DNA from: Prostheceraeus crozeri
Taxonomy: Eukaryota > Platyhelminthes > Polycladida > Euryleptidae
Direction: 5' to 3'
Assembly: GCA_907163375.1 (NCBI GenBank)
Contig: CAJQUW010007090.1
Span: forward strand, 248,001 to 312,000
Length of the DNA: 64,000 nt
Shown: piece by piece, positions 1 to 12,900 of the stretch
Numbering within the stretch: position 1 is the first letter of the stretch
Layout of the letters: each line of letters begins with the position of its first letter
Notes under the pieces: generated by a model
What the model saw: only the letters and a program-made list of their open reading frames with translations
Told to the model about the DNA's origin: nothing
Databases searched by the model: none
Position numbers and translations under genes: made by a program

Positions 1-758
1 AAATTGACTTGACAAGAATTTACTTCAGAAATGTCTTGCAAGATGCGCCTGATCCTCTGATGCTGTATGTTATCATACCAAACATATCCACGGACTAACT
101 ATGCCAATAATGATAAAAGCAGATTGCATGATGAAAAACAACATGATTTTGATTAAGAAATATTATTCACAATAAATCATAAAAATACTTCATCAGATCC
201 TCTCCTATATGGACGGAATCGGGTATAGACAGTTTTCTAAAAGAGCTCGTGTGGAAGGACAAAACAAAGTTTCCGGATTCGAGTTGCAAGTTTCAGTCTT
301 CAATATTGCTCGCATGACTGCTCGGCACAAAACTGTCCTCTCTTTCATCGTCGGCAAGACTTGAAATCGGTTGTGTTCGCGGCGACACGGAAACACTCAT
401 TACTGCTGATACAGGTCGCGGACTACCTGCAGAAAGAGAAAGAGCTTTTTATCAGGTGATAAAACTTTCAGGCAATTATTGTCTTGAATATGCAACGATG
501 TTCATGGTATTTTATAAAAAGAGTATTGTAGCTGGCGCCGCTGCGATTAGGAGGAAGCACCTGTGCAGTACCGCATCATTATCACAATAAATCATTGATC
601 ACATTTGTACAACAGGAATTCAGAAAATACCCAAGCCATTTATCAGTGCTAATTGATCAATTAACTGAAAAAGTACAATTTAATTGCGATTTAATTGACA
701 ATTTGCCAGCCCTAAAAAAGCAGTTTGCATATGTTAGACAAAATGCATGAACGAGTAA
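1..758. other. Non-coding stretch, nothing identified
   Basis: This is AT-rich DNA downstream of the host gene. The only open frame near 200-400 is short and lacks coding character. No repeat or RNA gene was recognised. Confidence 0.5.
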
Positions 759-760
759 TA

Positions 761-1714
761 CAGGGTGAGTCATAATGTGCGCAAAACTTCAAGGACTTAT
801 AGCTCTGACCAAAATAGGTTTTGCTGTGTGCAATATTATTTTTCTTTCAATTTTGAATTCACTAGAATTTACCTAAATTTCACAATTTAAATCGTTCAAA
901 ATTCAAATTAAAACAAATTTCCAAAGGACTTCTTAAACACATTGTGCTCTGACGAGCAAATGGCTTCTTCAAAGATTTTTTCTCGGAACATACACGCGAG
1001 CCTTCAAAGTTCCCCACAAATAGTAGTCTAATGGGGACAAATCGGTGGCCAAGGATGACCGTATTCACGACCAATCACTCGGTTTGACTTCATGATCACG
1101 GAGCATGATGTGTGGGGCTGCAATTTGAAGTTTGAAGAAATTGCCATCCAAACGAAAGCTTGAGTGAGATGCCCATATCACACAGTTGCCATCTAATTGT
1201 CTTCTCACTTATCGCCTGTGTTCGGGATATTCGGAATGGATGCATTGATGTAGGACTCGAGCGTTGAGGGATAGCTTTCACGCGCGACTTGTCGAGAGAT
1301 TTGCAGCTTTAAGATTGGTGATCGACTTCTCGATAGGTTCATTGACAATGGACGGTCTACCAGGAGACTGGATGTCATGGAGTCAGTCGACTGATAGTTG
1401 ACAAGAGTCAATCTTGTTAAAAAAGACAATTAGTTGTCAAAATCTTCAAAAAACATAGATTGCTTGTTTGTGTCCAGATTGTTGGTTGAACGAAATAAAA
1501 TGGATTGTGGAATCATTTTGATGTCATTGCGAATCACTAAACAGATGCAGAATCATGCCCAAAACTATGGTAAGATTTCACCAACTGAGAAAATATGACA
1601 TGATTCAATTTTCAAATTTTATACTTAAAATTCATAGAAGTCTGTAATGTCGAGTACCCCGTTCAGTAATCACAGGACATCACCAAAGTTTTGCGCACAT
1701 TATGACTCACCCTG
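761..1714 (-). mobile_element. Tc1/mariner-type transposon relic with intact TIRs
   Basis: Terminal inverted repeats starting CAGGGTGAGTCATAATGTGC lie at 761 and, inverted, end at 1714. They match over about 28 bases. TA dinucleotides flank both ends (759-760 and 1715-1716), the target site of this superfamily. The 954-bp body carries a broken transposase on the minus strand. A SPGRPSIVNEPIEKS stretch lies near 1380-1320. Around 1045-985 one frame reads DLSPLDYYLWGTLKARVYVP, the conserved DxxPxDYxLWG region of Tc1/mariner transposases. Stops and frameshifts separate the pieces, so it cannot be active. The sharp TIRs could still let it be mobilised by a related transposase. Confidence 0.88.
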
Positions 1715-1716
1715 TA

Positions 1717-4700
1717 CTTGTTACTTAATTAAAATAGGTACACTGCATACATTCAGATGAAAAGTTGGCAACGTTTCATAATTTATGAAATTAACAGAAA
1801 CAGCACACATCACATTCCTGATACAATACTGAGGCATCAGCAGATGCATCTGATTATTTAATGATTGACCGATAGGGCCGAAATGATATTTCCGAGAGAA
1901 AGCAGGGATTAAATACATTAAAATAGAACTTTTATTACATAAGCATTATTTATCTTACGATTTATTGAAAATGCCGCTTAAATTTGATCCCTTTGTCCTA
2001 AACTGCACAGCTTCTGAAATAATGCATGAATTTCCGTTGTCTTGACGCTGATTCCGAGGATCTTTGTTTTGTCTTCTAATTCCATTGGCCTCATATGCTT
2101 TTTAACTACTATTTCCAACCTGTTTGCAAAACACATAAAATTGAGCACGAAGCGAATTCGTGTATTAATTCCGCACGAGTTTATCATCTCTTTTGCTCAA
2201 GTTCTCAAATTGACACTCTGCATGATAATAACAAACTTAATCCGTGCGATTAATGAATAAAAGTATAATACACACACACTGACTAATAAAGCTTCAAAAT
2301 GTAAACATATTGCTTATATGGAAAACTTATAAAAATCGGATCAGTAATTCTGCATGTAGAAGTAACCTTCGAAAAAAGTCAATACCCAAAAATGCAAATT
2401 TAGAAAGCTGCTTTAATAGGTATCCATTTTCCTCGTTATTAACAATCCAAGTAGTTCCACAGTTCTACATATTGTCCACGTTCCCGAAATAATGGCATGC
2501 ATAATTTGTTATACGTGAGCCATCTAGCTTGATGATTTTTACTGTAGTTATGTTAATTCGAGTCTTTGACTATCACCTGCGACATTATAGAACACTGCAA
2601 ATTTCATTTAAAGGAAATGAACCTATCATTAATTTCTTTCCGTGTCTCAGTTGCCCAAATGTTGTTGATTATGGTGAGGCAACTATTATGTGATATGCAT
2701 TGGTCTAACATCATGGGATTCACGAGTTCAATCAATACTGCAATAATTAAGTTTGATGCTGTTCACTGAATGAAAGACAAATAAGAGTAATAAATTCGCT
2801 TCTATTGATATTTGGTGACACTACTTTCCGTGAAATTCTGACAGTTTTCTGCACATTTATCATATCACTGTAGATTTCACGTATTGAATCTGAAAAGATT
2901 TCATGCTATTACGCAATACACTCAATTATGAATTTGAACTTGATGTATGGAATCGCATCAGGGAGAGAGATTCATAACCGTCTCAAAGTTCGGGATTTTG
3001 AAAAATATTTCAATACGCATTTTATTCGGGTGATTATATTATAAATGATATAACAACGAAATTGCGCAACACCTCGTGAGAATACACTGATTTTACTGAC
3101 CATAGTTCTGTAATTTTCTGCACAGTCTATCATTTCAATTCATTCCATTGCCAGAGACATGCTGTGTTGTAGAATACATCGCACAGAATAAATTATTAAG
3201 GATATAATGATGTATATACGAACTTCTTAGTAATATTCAAATAATCACTATTTGGAGAACTTCATTCTATGATCTTATTTACCAAATTGCAATTTCAAAC
3301 TCGATGTCAGGAATTAGGACCGAAACACACGAATCCTACCTGAGTTCTCTGCTGATGACATCCTAGCTGGTACAGGGAACGCAAAAACCAGTCCTTTTAA
3401 GGACTACTTTCATTTTATTTTCAATATGTGTTACATTATTCGCTTGCACTCATTTTTGCAGTTTACTCATTTATTTTGTATAGTTTTCTTATGATTCTAT
3501 TTATTTATACTTAATAATTTTCATTCTTTTGTGCTGTTTATTTCCTATTCTTATTTATTTATTTATTCATTTTCTTCTTATCATTATTATCTTTTCTTTT
3601 GCTACAATTTCAATATTCTATTATAATCGTATTTCACTAATCATTTTCAGCAGTTAATCTTTCAGAATTTATCATTTTTCAAAAAATTGTTAGTACGATC
3701 TACACTTTGATATTTACTTGGTTAGTTTATCTTCTGTATTAAGTTATCAAGCAACGTGAATGATTTTCTCAATTCAGATAATCTCCTTTCCAATCTGCAG
3801 TGTAATAGGTAATTGATAGTATCTTCCCTCGCGCATAGATTAAGTTTGTCGTAATTGCTTGCGAGTTAAGACTAGATAGGGTGGAGTGCAGACCGGTCCT
3901 TTTGAGAGGTAGATTAAATTTAATGAATAGTTAGCCACCAATTGTTTCATCAATAACAGGTCTAGTTCCCTATTTCATTTTCTTCATGGAGTAGTTCCAG
4001 GTGAGACGCTGTAGGTAAATTCTAGCAAGTTTCGTACCTATGCTATAGTTTCGCATGTATTTTATTTTCATTTCTTCAAGGCTCATTGCGGAGTTATTAT
4101 TTTGTACAGAAGGCTTAATCTTAGTCTGTGTTTTGTAGTTAACTGAGATTCCAGGATGATGATTTTCATTTAAATTCTTCATCAATAGTTTAAATATAAA
4201 AGCTCACATGTTAAAATTTATTAAAAAGAAATTTTGTCCAATGGACAGTTGAGAAGTTACAAACGTAAAAACAATGGTACTGACGTAGTGTTACTATTTA
4301 ACAATAAAGACCTGTACAGTTAGCTTTCTACTGAACAAATTTTCCTTTTGTGTGATTTTATATTTAAACCATTGATGAAGAAGACATTTCCTTTGAAATT
4401 GCAATTTGCAAAATAAAATGATAGAGTAAATGAAGTTCTCCGAAGCGCTTGAACTCAATATGTTACGAATCACACTTTTGCCGCGATTATGCCACGTCCC
4501 ACATTGAACAAAGGAATTTTATCGCATCACTAAAAATGAACAAGATTTTGTGAATGATGCAAATAAAATTTTGCTGGTCAGAAAGGTGAAAACTAATGAA
4601 AACTATGACAGCTCCTCGTCAGATTGCTTGACTTTTTGACTATTCCTTGCTTTGACTTAGACATACTGTGCAGTACGCATTGGCAATAGACAAACGGCCA

Positions 4701-6516
4701 TCGACTTTTGTGAGTGGTAAGGCCTCATTTTCTTCTTCAGCGTTATGAAATCTTTCTTGTAAAATCCGTAATGATTGGCATATTATTCTTCGATAACTGC
4801 ATGTTTCTGTCATTTCGAATATCGCAAATAATAAAAATCGTCAATAAAAAGTGAACTTCAAATTCAAGGATCATGCGTTGAAAATTAATGAATTAACTAA
4901 AGAAGTAGCTGAGACATGTATTAATAATGTATTAATCTCCAAATTTATTTCAATATCGAAATCATGCAGATATGATTTTTATACTATACATATTCATGTA
5001 TTTATGCATTCGGTCGATTTTCTGTTCCATCTTCCAGGATGGCACAAATACAACTTTTATGAAGGTTTAGAGCAATTGATATCAAACTGCACTGTGATTG
5101 ACTATCGAAATGTAAGGTTAGATTAAAGAAAGGTAATTCTTTACAATTCCTCCAAAAGCGTTCTTATACCAGATCGACCATAGAATGCACTGGACACTGA
5201 AGGCATGTAATTTTTTGCGCATTAACGCAAAATCGGTATGAAACAAAAGAGGGAAGCTTGCGTTTTTGTCTTTTTCTTTTTTATTAAAAAAGAGTCAGTT
5301 AAGTATGACTGGCTTGCTTATATAGTAAATAGGTCTATAATCTAGCATGCCAACTTTTGTGCAAGATGGGTCAAGCAAAATTGGAGTCCAAATTTTCATT
5401 TCAGATAATTAGCCATCTAGATGTTGACTTCACATGAAAACTGACGAACATTTCATTGAAAATCATCTACTGTGCGAAATAAGTATTTGCTCGTATAATG
5501 CATCGACTTGATAATATTGCATCTGTTGCATTTAGTATAGTTACGAACAGGTATGCATTAAGCAAGCCACTCTAAATAGCATCTAAATATCTCGGTAATG
5601 AATCGCCAAAGATTTTGTATATGAATACTAATTGATTTCCCCTCACTAATTCCTTACAATCCTGATCTTTGTGATACCATCAGAGAAAGTTCAGAGAAAC
5701 GTTATGATATTCACGAAACTTCCATGATAACCGACTTGAATATTTTTAGAGAAAGCTCTAATTTAAGTGTTTGAATCATCTGCCTGACTATATTGGAAAA
5801 ATCCCTAATGAATCATCATGTACTTGATTGGAGAACTCAGGGCAAACCTATACGGCCAAAACTCAAATAATAAGAGCAAATGGGTAGTCTCGATGTGCTT
5901 CGCCTTGCTACCAGCAGACATGCTGATGAAGAAGTTTGCAAAATCTCTTATTGTAATCTTGGAATTATCAAAAGCATATCGAATAGATGATCATCTGATA
6001 TTCCGGCTATCTTTTTCATGGTGTTGGAATTAGTGCCTCGTGCTAATGATTGAGGTGTAGACATACCCATTAAAGAACATGGTTCCATCAAAATTTAGCT
6101 ATTTGCTTGGACGGCCTTTTCCAATATTTCAATCACATGATAATTTGCTCGGTCTTCCTGGTTGGTTCTAAGTGGGATTTCTGCTACTTTCTCCCATAAT
6201 CTTTGTTCATATAGCTCTCTGTCTTTTGCATTTTGTTCATATATCCTTTTGCTCTTGTGACCATGCATCTTGTCGAAAGCATTCAACATAAAATGCTGCA
6301 GTTGATATGTACTTGTTACAACTACTACCAGTGTTTCACTCTAGTCAGCAATTTTTGTATTTTTGCCATTTTCTGGAGACACATATCACGGCATTTCATA
6401 TAAGCATCATAGTAAACTTTTCTCTCAAGACAACGCTCATAGTTCTATGTACACCAATTATTCTATTTAGAACTACTAATTGATGTCAACAGATTCACAT
6501 TCCATAACATTCATAC
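1717..6516. other. Long AT-rich intergenic stretch
   Basis: No gene is supported. Positions 3400-3660 are T-rich with ttattt-type low complexity. A short perfect palindrome at 3390-3405 has the geometry of a histone 3' stem-loop but no histone ORF precedes it. Open frames here are short and lack codon structure. Confidence 0.5.
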
Positions 6517-6969
6517 ATGTCCAACCACAGTAAATTCCTAGACAGTATTCGAGAACGAGACTCGAATCTGTTGTCCCCACGGCGTTGTCAAAGTGTCTCC
6601 CAAAGCACGGCGCATCACTTTCGTCCACCCGCACGGAGCAGTTTGTCTAATGTGCCGTCATCTAGCGTAGATGCCATCGACAATTTTGCGCATTTCACGC
6701 CAACCCACGACGCATCGAGCTTTCAATCGTCGACAAAAGTACAACTGCGCCATTGCCACTGGGATAGAGGAGCAGACATCGGACAGGCATGCTGTTATCT
6801 GTCAATTCCTTTTCCCACTTACCATATCATTTCACATTGGCAACTGATGAATTTACTGATGGCAATTGAGCATATAAGGCAAAAGAAATGTTTTTTCACA
6901 TTTGAAGAATGTGAGATGTGGAATGAGAAGATCAACATGGAGATGCGAAGCGAATTCTCTCAGTCATGA
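6517..6969 (+). CDS. Doubtful 150-residue ORF in a GC-richer patch
   Basis: The ORF runs from an ATG at 6517 to a TGA at 6967-6969. Its first two thirds (6540-6790) are clearly richer in GC than the surroundings and encode a Ser/Pro-rich segment (PPARSSLSNVPSSSVDAID). The rest is mixed. It has no signal peptide, membrane segment or known motif. The GC-rich patch could be a fragment of a repeat or of an old gene. No promoter-like element was identified. Confidence 0.25.
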   Translation: MSNHSKFLDSIRERDSNLLSPRRCQSVSQSTAHHFRPPARSSLSNVPSSSVDAIDNFAHFTPTHDASSFQSSTKVQLRHCHWDRGADIGQACCYLSIPFPTYHIISHWQLMNLLMAIEHIRQKKCFFTFEECEMWNEKINMEMRSEFSQS

Positions 6970-7167
6970 TTGCGATCTGAAAGCAACGCCATCTAGTTGC
7001 TTGCAGTCAGTTATATATTTCAATAATCAAAATATTTATTGTTTCTGCACCCTCCTCATTTCGAGGAACTTCTTTATACATCAGCGAACTGGCAACATGA
7101 ACCATTTTTAATGATTCACTAATCTCCAGATGGGTCATTATCAGCTATACCACGCACTAGAGCGGCC

Positions 7168-7172
<5 letters not shown>

Positions 7173-7236
<64 letters not shown>
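7173..7236. repeat. (TA)n microsatellite
   Basis: A pure alternating TA tract of about 32 dinucleotides. It is prone to slippage and cruciform extrusion. Confidence 0.97.
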
Positions 7237-7237
<1 letters not shown>

Positions 7238-8459
7238 TGACCCGCACTCTCAATGTTTCAAAGTCATCTAAGAAAAAATTAGTCTGTCAAAGAAAAAATA
7301 TTGTAGTATTTTCTAAACAATTTATGCTTTTTCAAAATGGGTCACATTTTGATCTGAGATCATCTACATCATTTTTGCAATTTATCACCTACATGACTAC
7401 CGTAATGTTTTAATTTGTGGTATTTCATACAACATCTTTGATTGAAAAAAACTCCAGTATATTGGAAATACAATCGAATTATTTATCTTTATTCTTTATT
7501 ACCATAAAACCCACCATTTCAAATTATTTCAAAAGTAAAAGTGTTCCATAAGCATCTTTTATTATCAAAGCAACTGGAATTATTGTACTTCAACACACCT
7601 TTGAGGTCTCTCGACAAGCAGTGCAGAGAAACCACAAGTCAGTCCTCAGCATAAAATGAATATACTGAGTGCCAGTATATGGAGGCCTACCATGAAGGGT
7701 TTCAACTCAATTCGGATATCGAAGTTGTATGTTGAATCCTTTAATCTGGGACCCAAACAAGCCAAAATGAGGCTGATTCTGATGGCTTTGAATTGATCGT
7801 CCACTCGCGGACTTGACAATAGCCCACGACAGCACCTTTAAATGCTTTCATTATTCTTTTTTGAATATAAGCAAGAACGTGGGCATCAAATTCTCAATCT
7901 CCCATATTCAGTTCCTAGATAGACAACATTGGAATTGAGTGTCGATGAAAATATTAATTTGTCGTTAGAAAAATCGCTGAACACATTAAATCTAAAGTCG
8001 ACTGAATGTCGACTGAACGCACGACGTGTGTAGGCTATAGAGGATACTTGATTTTGTCCATATTTCAGATGCAATATATGATTAAATGATTATTATATTC
8101 AACTGCTGTTGTGTGAGTTAGAGGTGTGTGGTCGTCAAAGAAATTCGCTCAACCCTATCCGAAAATATCCAAAACGAACTCGCACCCAACTCGACCCGAC
8201 CGATATTCATTATAGAAATTGATCTTTCATTAATTCAATCCATAAATTTCAGGGTAAATGCAATTACTACACTGTACCAGCTGCTCAAAGAGACTCGGCT
8301 GTTTTTATTAAATAAATTTACGCCGGAACTATTATTTTGTATTAATATGCATCGGAAGTTCCTTATTAAACCACTGATACGTCACAATAATCAATGAGCA
8401 ATGGCTTAGTGAATATGTGATACTGAAGTCATTTTACTTGTGTTGGTTAAAGCTCATTT
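7237..8459. other. Non-coding stretch, nothing firm
   Basis: AT-rich DNA with only short open frames (for example near 7886-8074 and 8128-8397) that show no codon structure or motif. I see no repeat or RNA gene. Confidence 0.45.
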
Positions 8460-8960
8460 GTCTGATTCCCTCTTAAGTCAATCACGCCGATGGACCATTT
8501 TTATTGACTGTCTTGGTCACAGAGATGAATTGCCTTGTCTGTGTGCTTCGGTCTAGAGATGTTTCGGCCAATCACACAAACCAAATAGAAACGAATCTCT
8601 ATCGCTTGCTATCACTGCATACAATGGCTGGGATAAGATAGAAACGAATCTCTATCGCTTGCTATCACTGCATACAATGGCTGGGATAAGATAGAAACGA
8701 ATCTCTATCGCTTGCTATCACTGCATACAATGGCTGGGATAAGATAGAAACGAATCTCTATCGCTTGCTATCACTGCATACAATGGCTGGGATAAGATAG
8801 AAACGAATCTCTATCGCTTGCTATCACTGCATACAATGGCTGGGATAAGATGGAAACGAATCTCTATCGCTTGCTATCACTGCATACAATGGTTGGGATA
8901 AGATTATGTCGCTCTAGACTAACCCATACGCAAATGGATCTATCTCTATGATCTCAAAAC
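8460..8960. repeat. Dispersed repeat, copy 1
   Basis: The block shares ordered patches with 20140-20660. These are a cacagagatgaattgc-like stretch, cggccaatcacaca, gcatacaatggctgggata and gctctagacta followed by cgcaaatg. The order and strand are the same, so both are copies of one dispersed element of about 500 bp. In this copy the middle has been amplified into the 53-bp array. No ORF or terminal repeats were identified. Confidence 0.6.
8588..8905. repeat. 53-bp tandem array, six copies
   Basis: gaaacgaatctctatcgc starts at 8588, 8641, 8694, 8747, 8800 and 8853, an exact 53-bp period. Copies are nearly identical; the last two carry single substitutions (tggaaacg, tggttggg). The near-identity points to recent amplification. 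Only one monomer is present in the related element near 20.5 kb. Confidence 0.95.
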
Positions 8961-9045
8961 GGGTCTGGTCGGATTGGTCAGATGCCAGCTTGGTCAGTCG
9001 TCCAGGCGTTCGACCATCGCAATCACAATACACGTCCTCTAAAGG

Positions 9046-9609
9046 TTTATTAAACAAAGGGAACGGTTTTAGCATATGGAATTTCAACATCTAATTAGCA
9101 TCTAGTGAGCTCAGAAACAGGATTCTGCAATCGATGCTATTTTAACTGTGTGGAAATTGATATATAGATAAATAATCCCAGCGATTCACTTTGAAAGATG
9201 CATGCCATTTCGAAAGGACGCGTACTACTTTGAAAGGACGCGTGCCACTTCGAAAGGACGTGTGCCACTTTAAAAGGACGTGTCCCACTTTGAATGGATG
9301 CGCTCCACCTTGAATGGACACGTACTACTTTGAAAGGATGCATGCCACTTTGGAAGGACGCGTACCCCTTTGAAAAGATTATTCCACGTTCAATCATCAT
9401 CCGTAAAATATTGAAAATTAGGTTGGACAGTCATTTTCTAGACATGTCTGCGGCTTTGTCCAGAAGTAAATAACTTCGGAATAAATATGCTTGTTGCACG
9501 GATAGTAAAAGGGTGATCTTGACGTTAGACGCCTTGTCCAGACGCATGGTTGAATACACATGCACTACAGCATTTTCGTATTATCATGATGAACACCCCT
9601 CACAGAGGC
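9046..9609 (-). other. Probable 3' UTR of the host gene
   Basis: After the TAG at 9610-9612, the nearest minus-strand AATAAA that I found is at 9046-9051, about 560 bases downstream. If it is used, the 3' UTR contains the whole 20-bp minisatellite at 9183-9382. The stretch 9383-9609 shows no other structure. Confidence 0.4.
9183..9382. repeat. 20-bp minisatellite, about ten copies
   Basis: A unit like cactttgaaaggacgcgtgc repeats with an exact 20-bp period from about 9191 to 9371, with substitutions but no indels. It lies 230-430 bases past the host stop codon, probably within the 3' UTR. An open minus-strand frame across it is a by-product of the repeat. Confidence 0.93.
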
Positions 9610-9998
9610 CTACTTCAATAAACACTCACTCTCTGCTTCTTGAGTGTTTGGATGAAGTGAATTGATTGTTGGACTCCCTTTGTCTTTCTCCTGTTCTTTT
9701 TCATCTTCTTCGTCAAATACTTCATGATCTACTGTTTCTTCAAGTCCATCTACTTGCTCCTCAACCGTCACACTCTCTTCATCCTCTTCTGATTCCGTAT
9801 TTTCGGCAATCGGAAGGATTTTCTCCTGTTCAGCTTCTTCGTCATTGTCGGCTTCGATGCGAGGAGTTGGAGTAATGGGAGGCAGGGGAGCATTTCCTGA
9901 TAGATCTTTCGATGAAAGAGAGCGTCGTTCCTTGCCTGTGCTTGCAGCAGATCGAGGGCCACGATCCAATGGAGTGCTAGGAGGCACTTTTTGGGTAT
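9610..9998 (-). CDS. Host gene terminal exon I: acidic tail and stop
   Basis: The acceptor is tttgcttccttag/at and the stop TAG is at 9610-9612. The 389 bases complete a split Asp codon and add 127 codons plus the stop. A Ser/Arg-rich stretch (GPRSAASTGKERRSLSSKD) and a proline patch (LPPITPTPR) lead into a long Glu/Asp-rich region with clusters such as SEEDEESVTVEEQ and FDEEDEKEQEKDK. The protein ends ECLLK. Acidic tails like this are common in structural and trafficking proteins and do not reveal a function. Confidence 0.82.
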
Positions 9999-12900
9999 CT
10001 AAGGAAGCAAATGAATCATAACAATTACAAGTGCCTATTCATAATATAAATCACCAATTCTAAAAAGATGAAAGTGTGAGACTGGTATCGGTCAGATACT
10101 TAAGTAACAATTGAGTTAAGCACACGACTACCAATAAACTAATTGATAAAGCGATTCAAATTTAGGAATTCTACTGTTTACATCAGCAATGAGAGAGAAT
10201 ATCAAATGGCATGGAGGAAATATTCCTACAACTAAGAAGTTTGTATATTAAGACTCTCAATTGATCTCCAAAACATGCCCAGTCTCGATGTAAAGAAAAT
10301 GATAGCTTGCTTTTGCTATTTTAATGAATAATTTTTCCATTTACTGTCCACGCAATTTTATAATGTAAAAATACTGCAAGAACTGATAATGAAATTAAAC
10401 AATGATTTCATGAATGTTCCAAGTAAAGCAAGTACGCATGTAAGTAGATTATTTGATCTGCTGATACATGGTTGTCAGAATATCTTGCATCATTATAATT
10501 TACATTTTGAAGCAGCTTAGTTTTTACAGTGCATTCTGAGTTGAAGGTGGGAAATGTCTCCTCATACGTAGACTGTGTGTTATATAATCAAATGTCATAC
10601 GAATCTTCTAGTTGAGTTTCTTAAGTTTTGTTTGGTAGAAAACGTCTCCTCCATACAGTTCTAATTGGCAGCACTGGGCTTGGTTAGGCATGAGTGTTCA
10701 GGATTTAGTGGTCGAAAGTGCTCTCGTCCTAATCATATGTGTATGTAGGAGTGTTGAAACAACTTTGCAATGATAGGTAATATATTTGTATATGCACAAT
10801 ACGAGTATTTGGGCTGCAAGAATGAAACAGCAAAATTAATCCTTGGTACTCAAAATGGTTAGGTTTGACAAAAAATGCATGCATGTTCTTATGTTCATGT
10901 ATGCAGTTCTTATATAAACGAAGGATCTATTAAATAACTACACTAAGATACAAATTGCTAACTCGACACACATATTCTGAACTCTTAGACTACAGTATGA
11001 TTCGACACCTTATACAACTGTACTACATGTAGGCAGTGCATCCTTATCGTTTTATTTGCATGATATTTCTTGGCATGACTTGATTCGAGCGCATGACTTG
11101 GATCGATACACTCTTAAATACATAAATTCCGTTGTACATTAATTCTGACATAACGTTTCAATCTGTTTCGCGTGATTAAATGAGACTGATTGTCTGTCCT
11201 TTGAGGCAAGCGCACCTTTTGTAATCCAACATTTCCTGTTCCTTCAGGAATTAATGTCCTTTCCTAATTAAATTACCTTTTCTTCATCTCTACTTCTCAT
11301 TTTACTAGTTACTTTAAGTACTTTGATGATTTACAGTTATTATCAGAAATGAATTATACAGCTGACTTCAATAGATTGGACAGATATCACAGATCAATTT
11401 CAATCGTCAAATAGGTCAAACGAACAATATTTGCAATGAGTACATCTTGTGTTCTAGAGCTTGCAATGGAAATAGAAAATCATCACGGTGATTACTCGAT
11501 AATATAATGTTTTTTCAACTGCCTTGCTGGGGATTCTCTGCATGTATCAGACAAGCAATAAAGCTGGTTACGGATGCTGCTTGTCAATGGAGATAACAAT
11601 AATGCAATAAATACAAGTAAGTTTGTTCGATCAATGACCAGATTAATTACATGTACGATAAAATTCAAATCATTGTTGACAGTGCCGTAGTCTTGTGGTA
11701 GTGCTGTTGTACGAGTATGTCCTTGCATCTAACTTCGGTTCAAATTTTTGATGATCTTCAAACTTGGTACTTTCTACATTCTTGTAGAGCACTTAGCACC
11801 AAAGAATGAGAATCGGTATATAAACTCGGTCACATGGAAGAAGGTAGTCTCAGCTAATATCTTCGAGTGTAATAGCTATTTGAACAACAATCTTTGTTGC
11901 ATTTTCGAGGTCAACATGTCTATGCTCAATCCGACGGGCGAGGACACAGTTTCTTGATCGAGAATAATGCAATTAAGATGGATATCTTTATATGAGTTGC
12001 GTAAGTAACTTCATATTTCACAGAATCGTCAGAATGCATGAACATCAGAATTTTATAGCTGTCAAAAATTTAATTCTATTTCTTGTGGAATTGTAGTTAT
12101 CTGCGGTATTTCTTGAGATTTCAATGTAGAATGTATCTTTTCAGTGTATGAAAAACTTTCTATGTGCCAATGTATTCCAATGAAGAGGGGAAAAGAGACT
12201 GTTTATTGCACTCCTTGAAGTTAATGCACTCTTTGGAAAGCATAAACTTATTATGGAAGCAAAAATCATAGAGATTATTGCATTGTGAAATATAAAGAAG
12301 ATTTAATTGAATATGTTTAGCTAATTGTTCAACAACAGTAATGAAAAGATGGACAAAAATTACTAGTGATATGGGAAATGACCACTCTTAAAAAGAAGAG
12401 ATTTAAAAAAGATTATGTATGACATAAGCTCTATACCAAGGTTCATACAGTTCATTCAAGAAACAGTTTCTCAGAGTTGCTGTCGGATAGAAATATGAAA
12501 TCAGAAAATTCGACTAATTTCGTAAAGAAAATTGCATCGTCGAGATAGAATTGAAAGACAAAGAAATAGGAGAACTGATTTAGGTCGTCGTTTGAAATAT
12601 CGGGTTACGAACGATCAGGTTAGATATCTTCGGAGGGATTAAGAAAGAACGCCTATTTTTGGAGTCTCGAGTTCTCTTTTGACGTCGGTAAGACTGAGTT
12701 TTGTGTAAGATTGGAATTCTTGGGAGGATGAGATTTCCATCTGTTATTTCATACTGTAAATCAATTATGAAAGATCATTGAATTTATTCGATAGTCGGTT
12801 TGTAACTACAACGGCATTATGTGCGTAATACAAATGATATGATAAGGGCGACCCAAATGTAACTTATAAAGTGAAAATGCAGTATATTGTACTTGTACAT

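Noticed and set aside
8588..8905. CRISPR array
   Set aside because: The repeats are directly contiguous with no unique spacers, and the context is eukaryotic.
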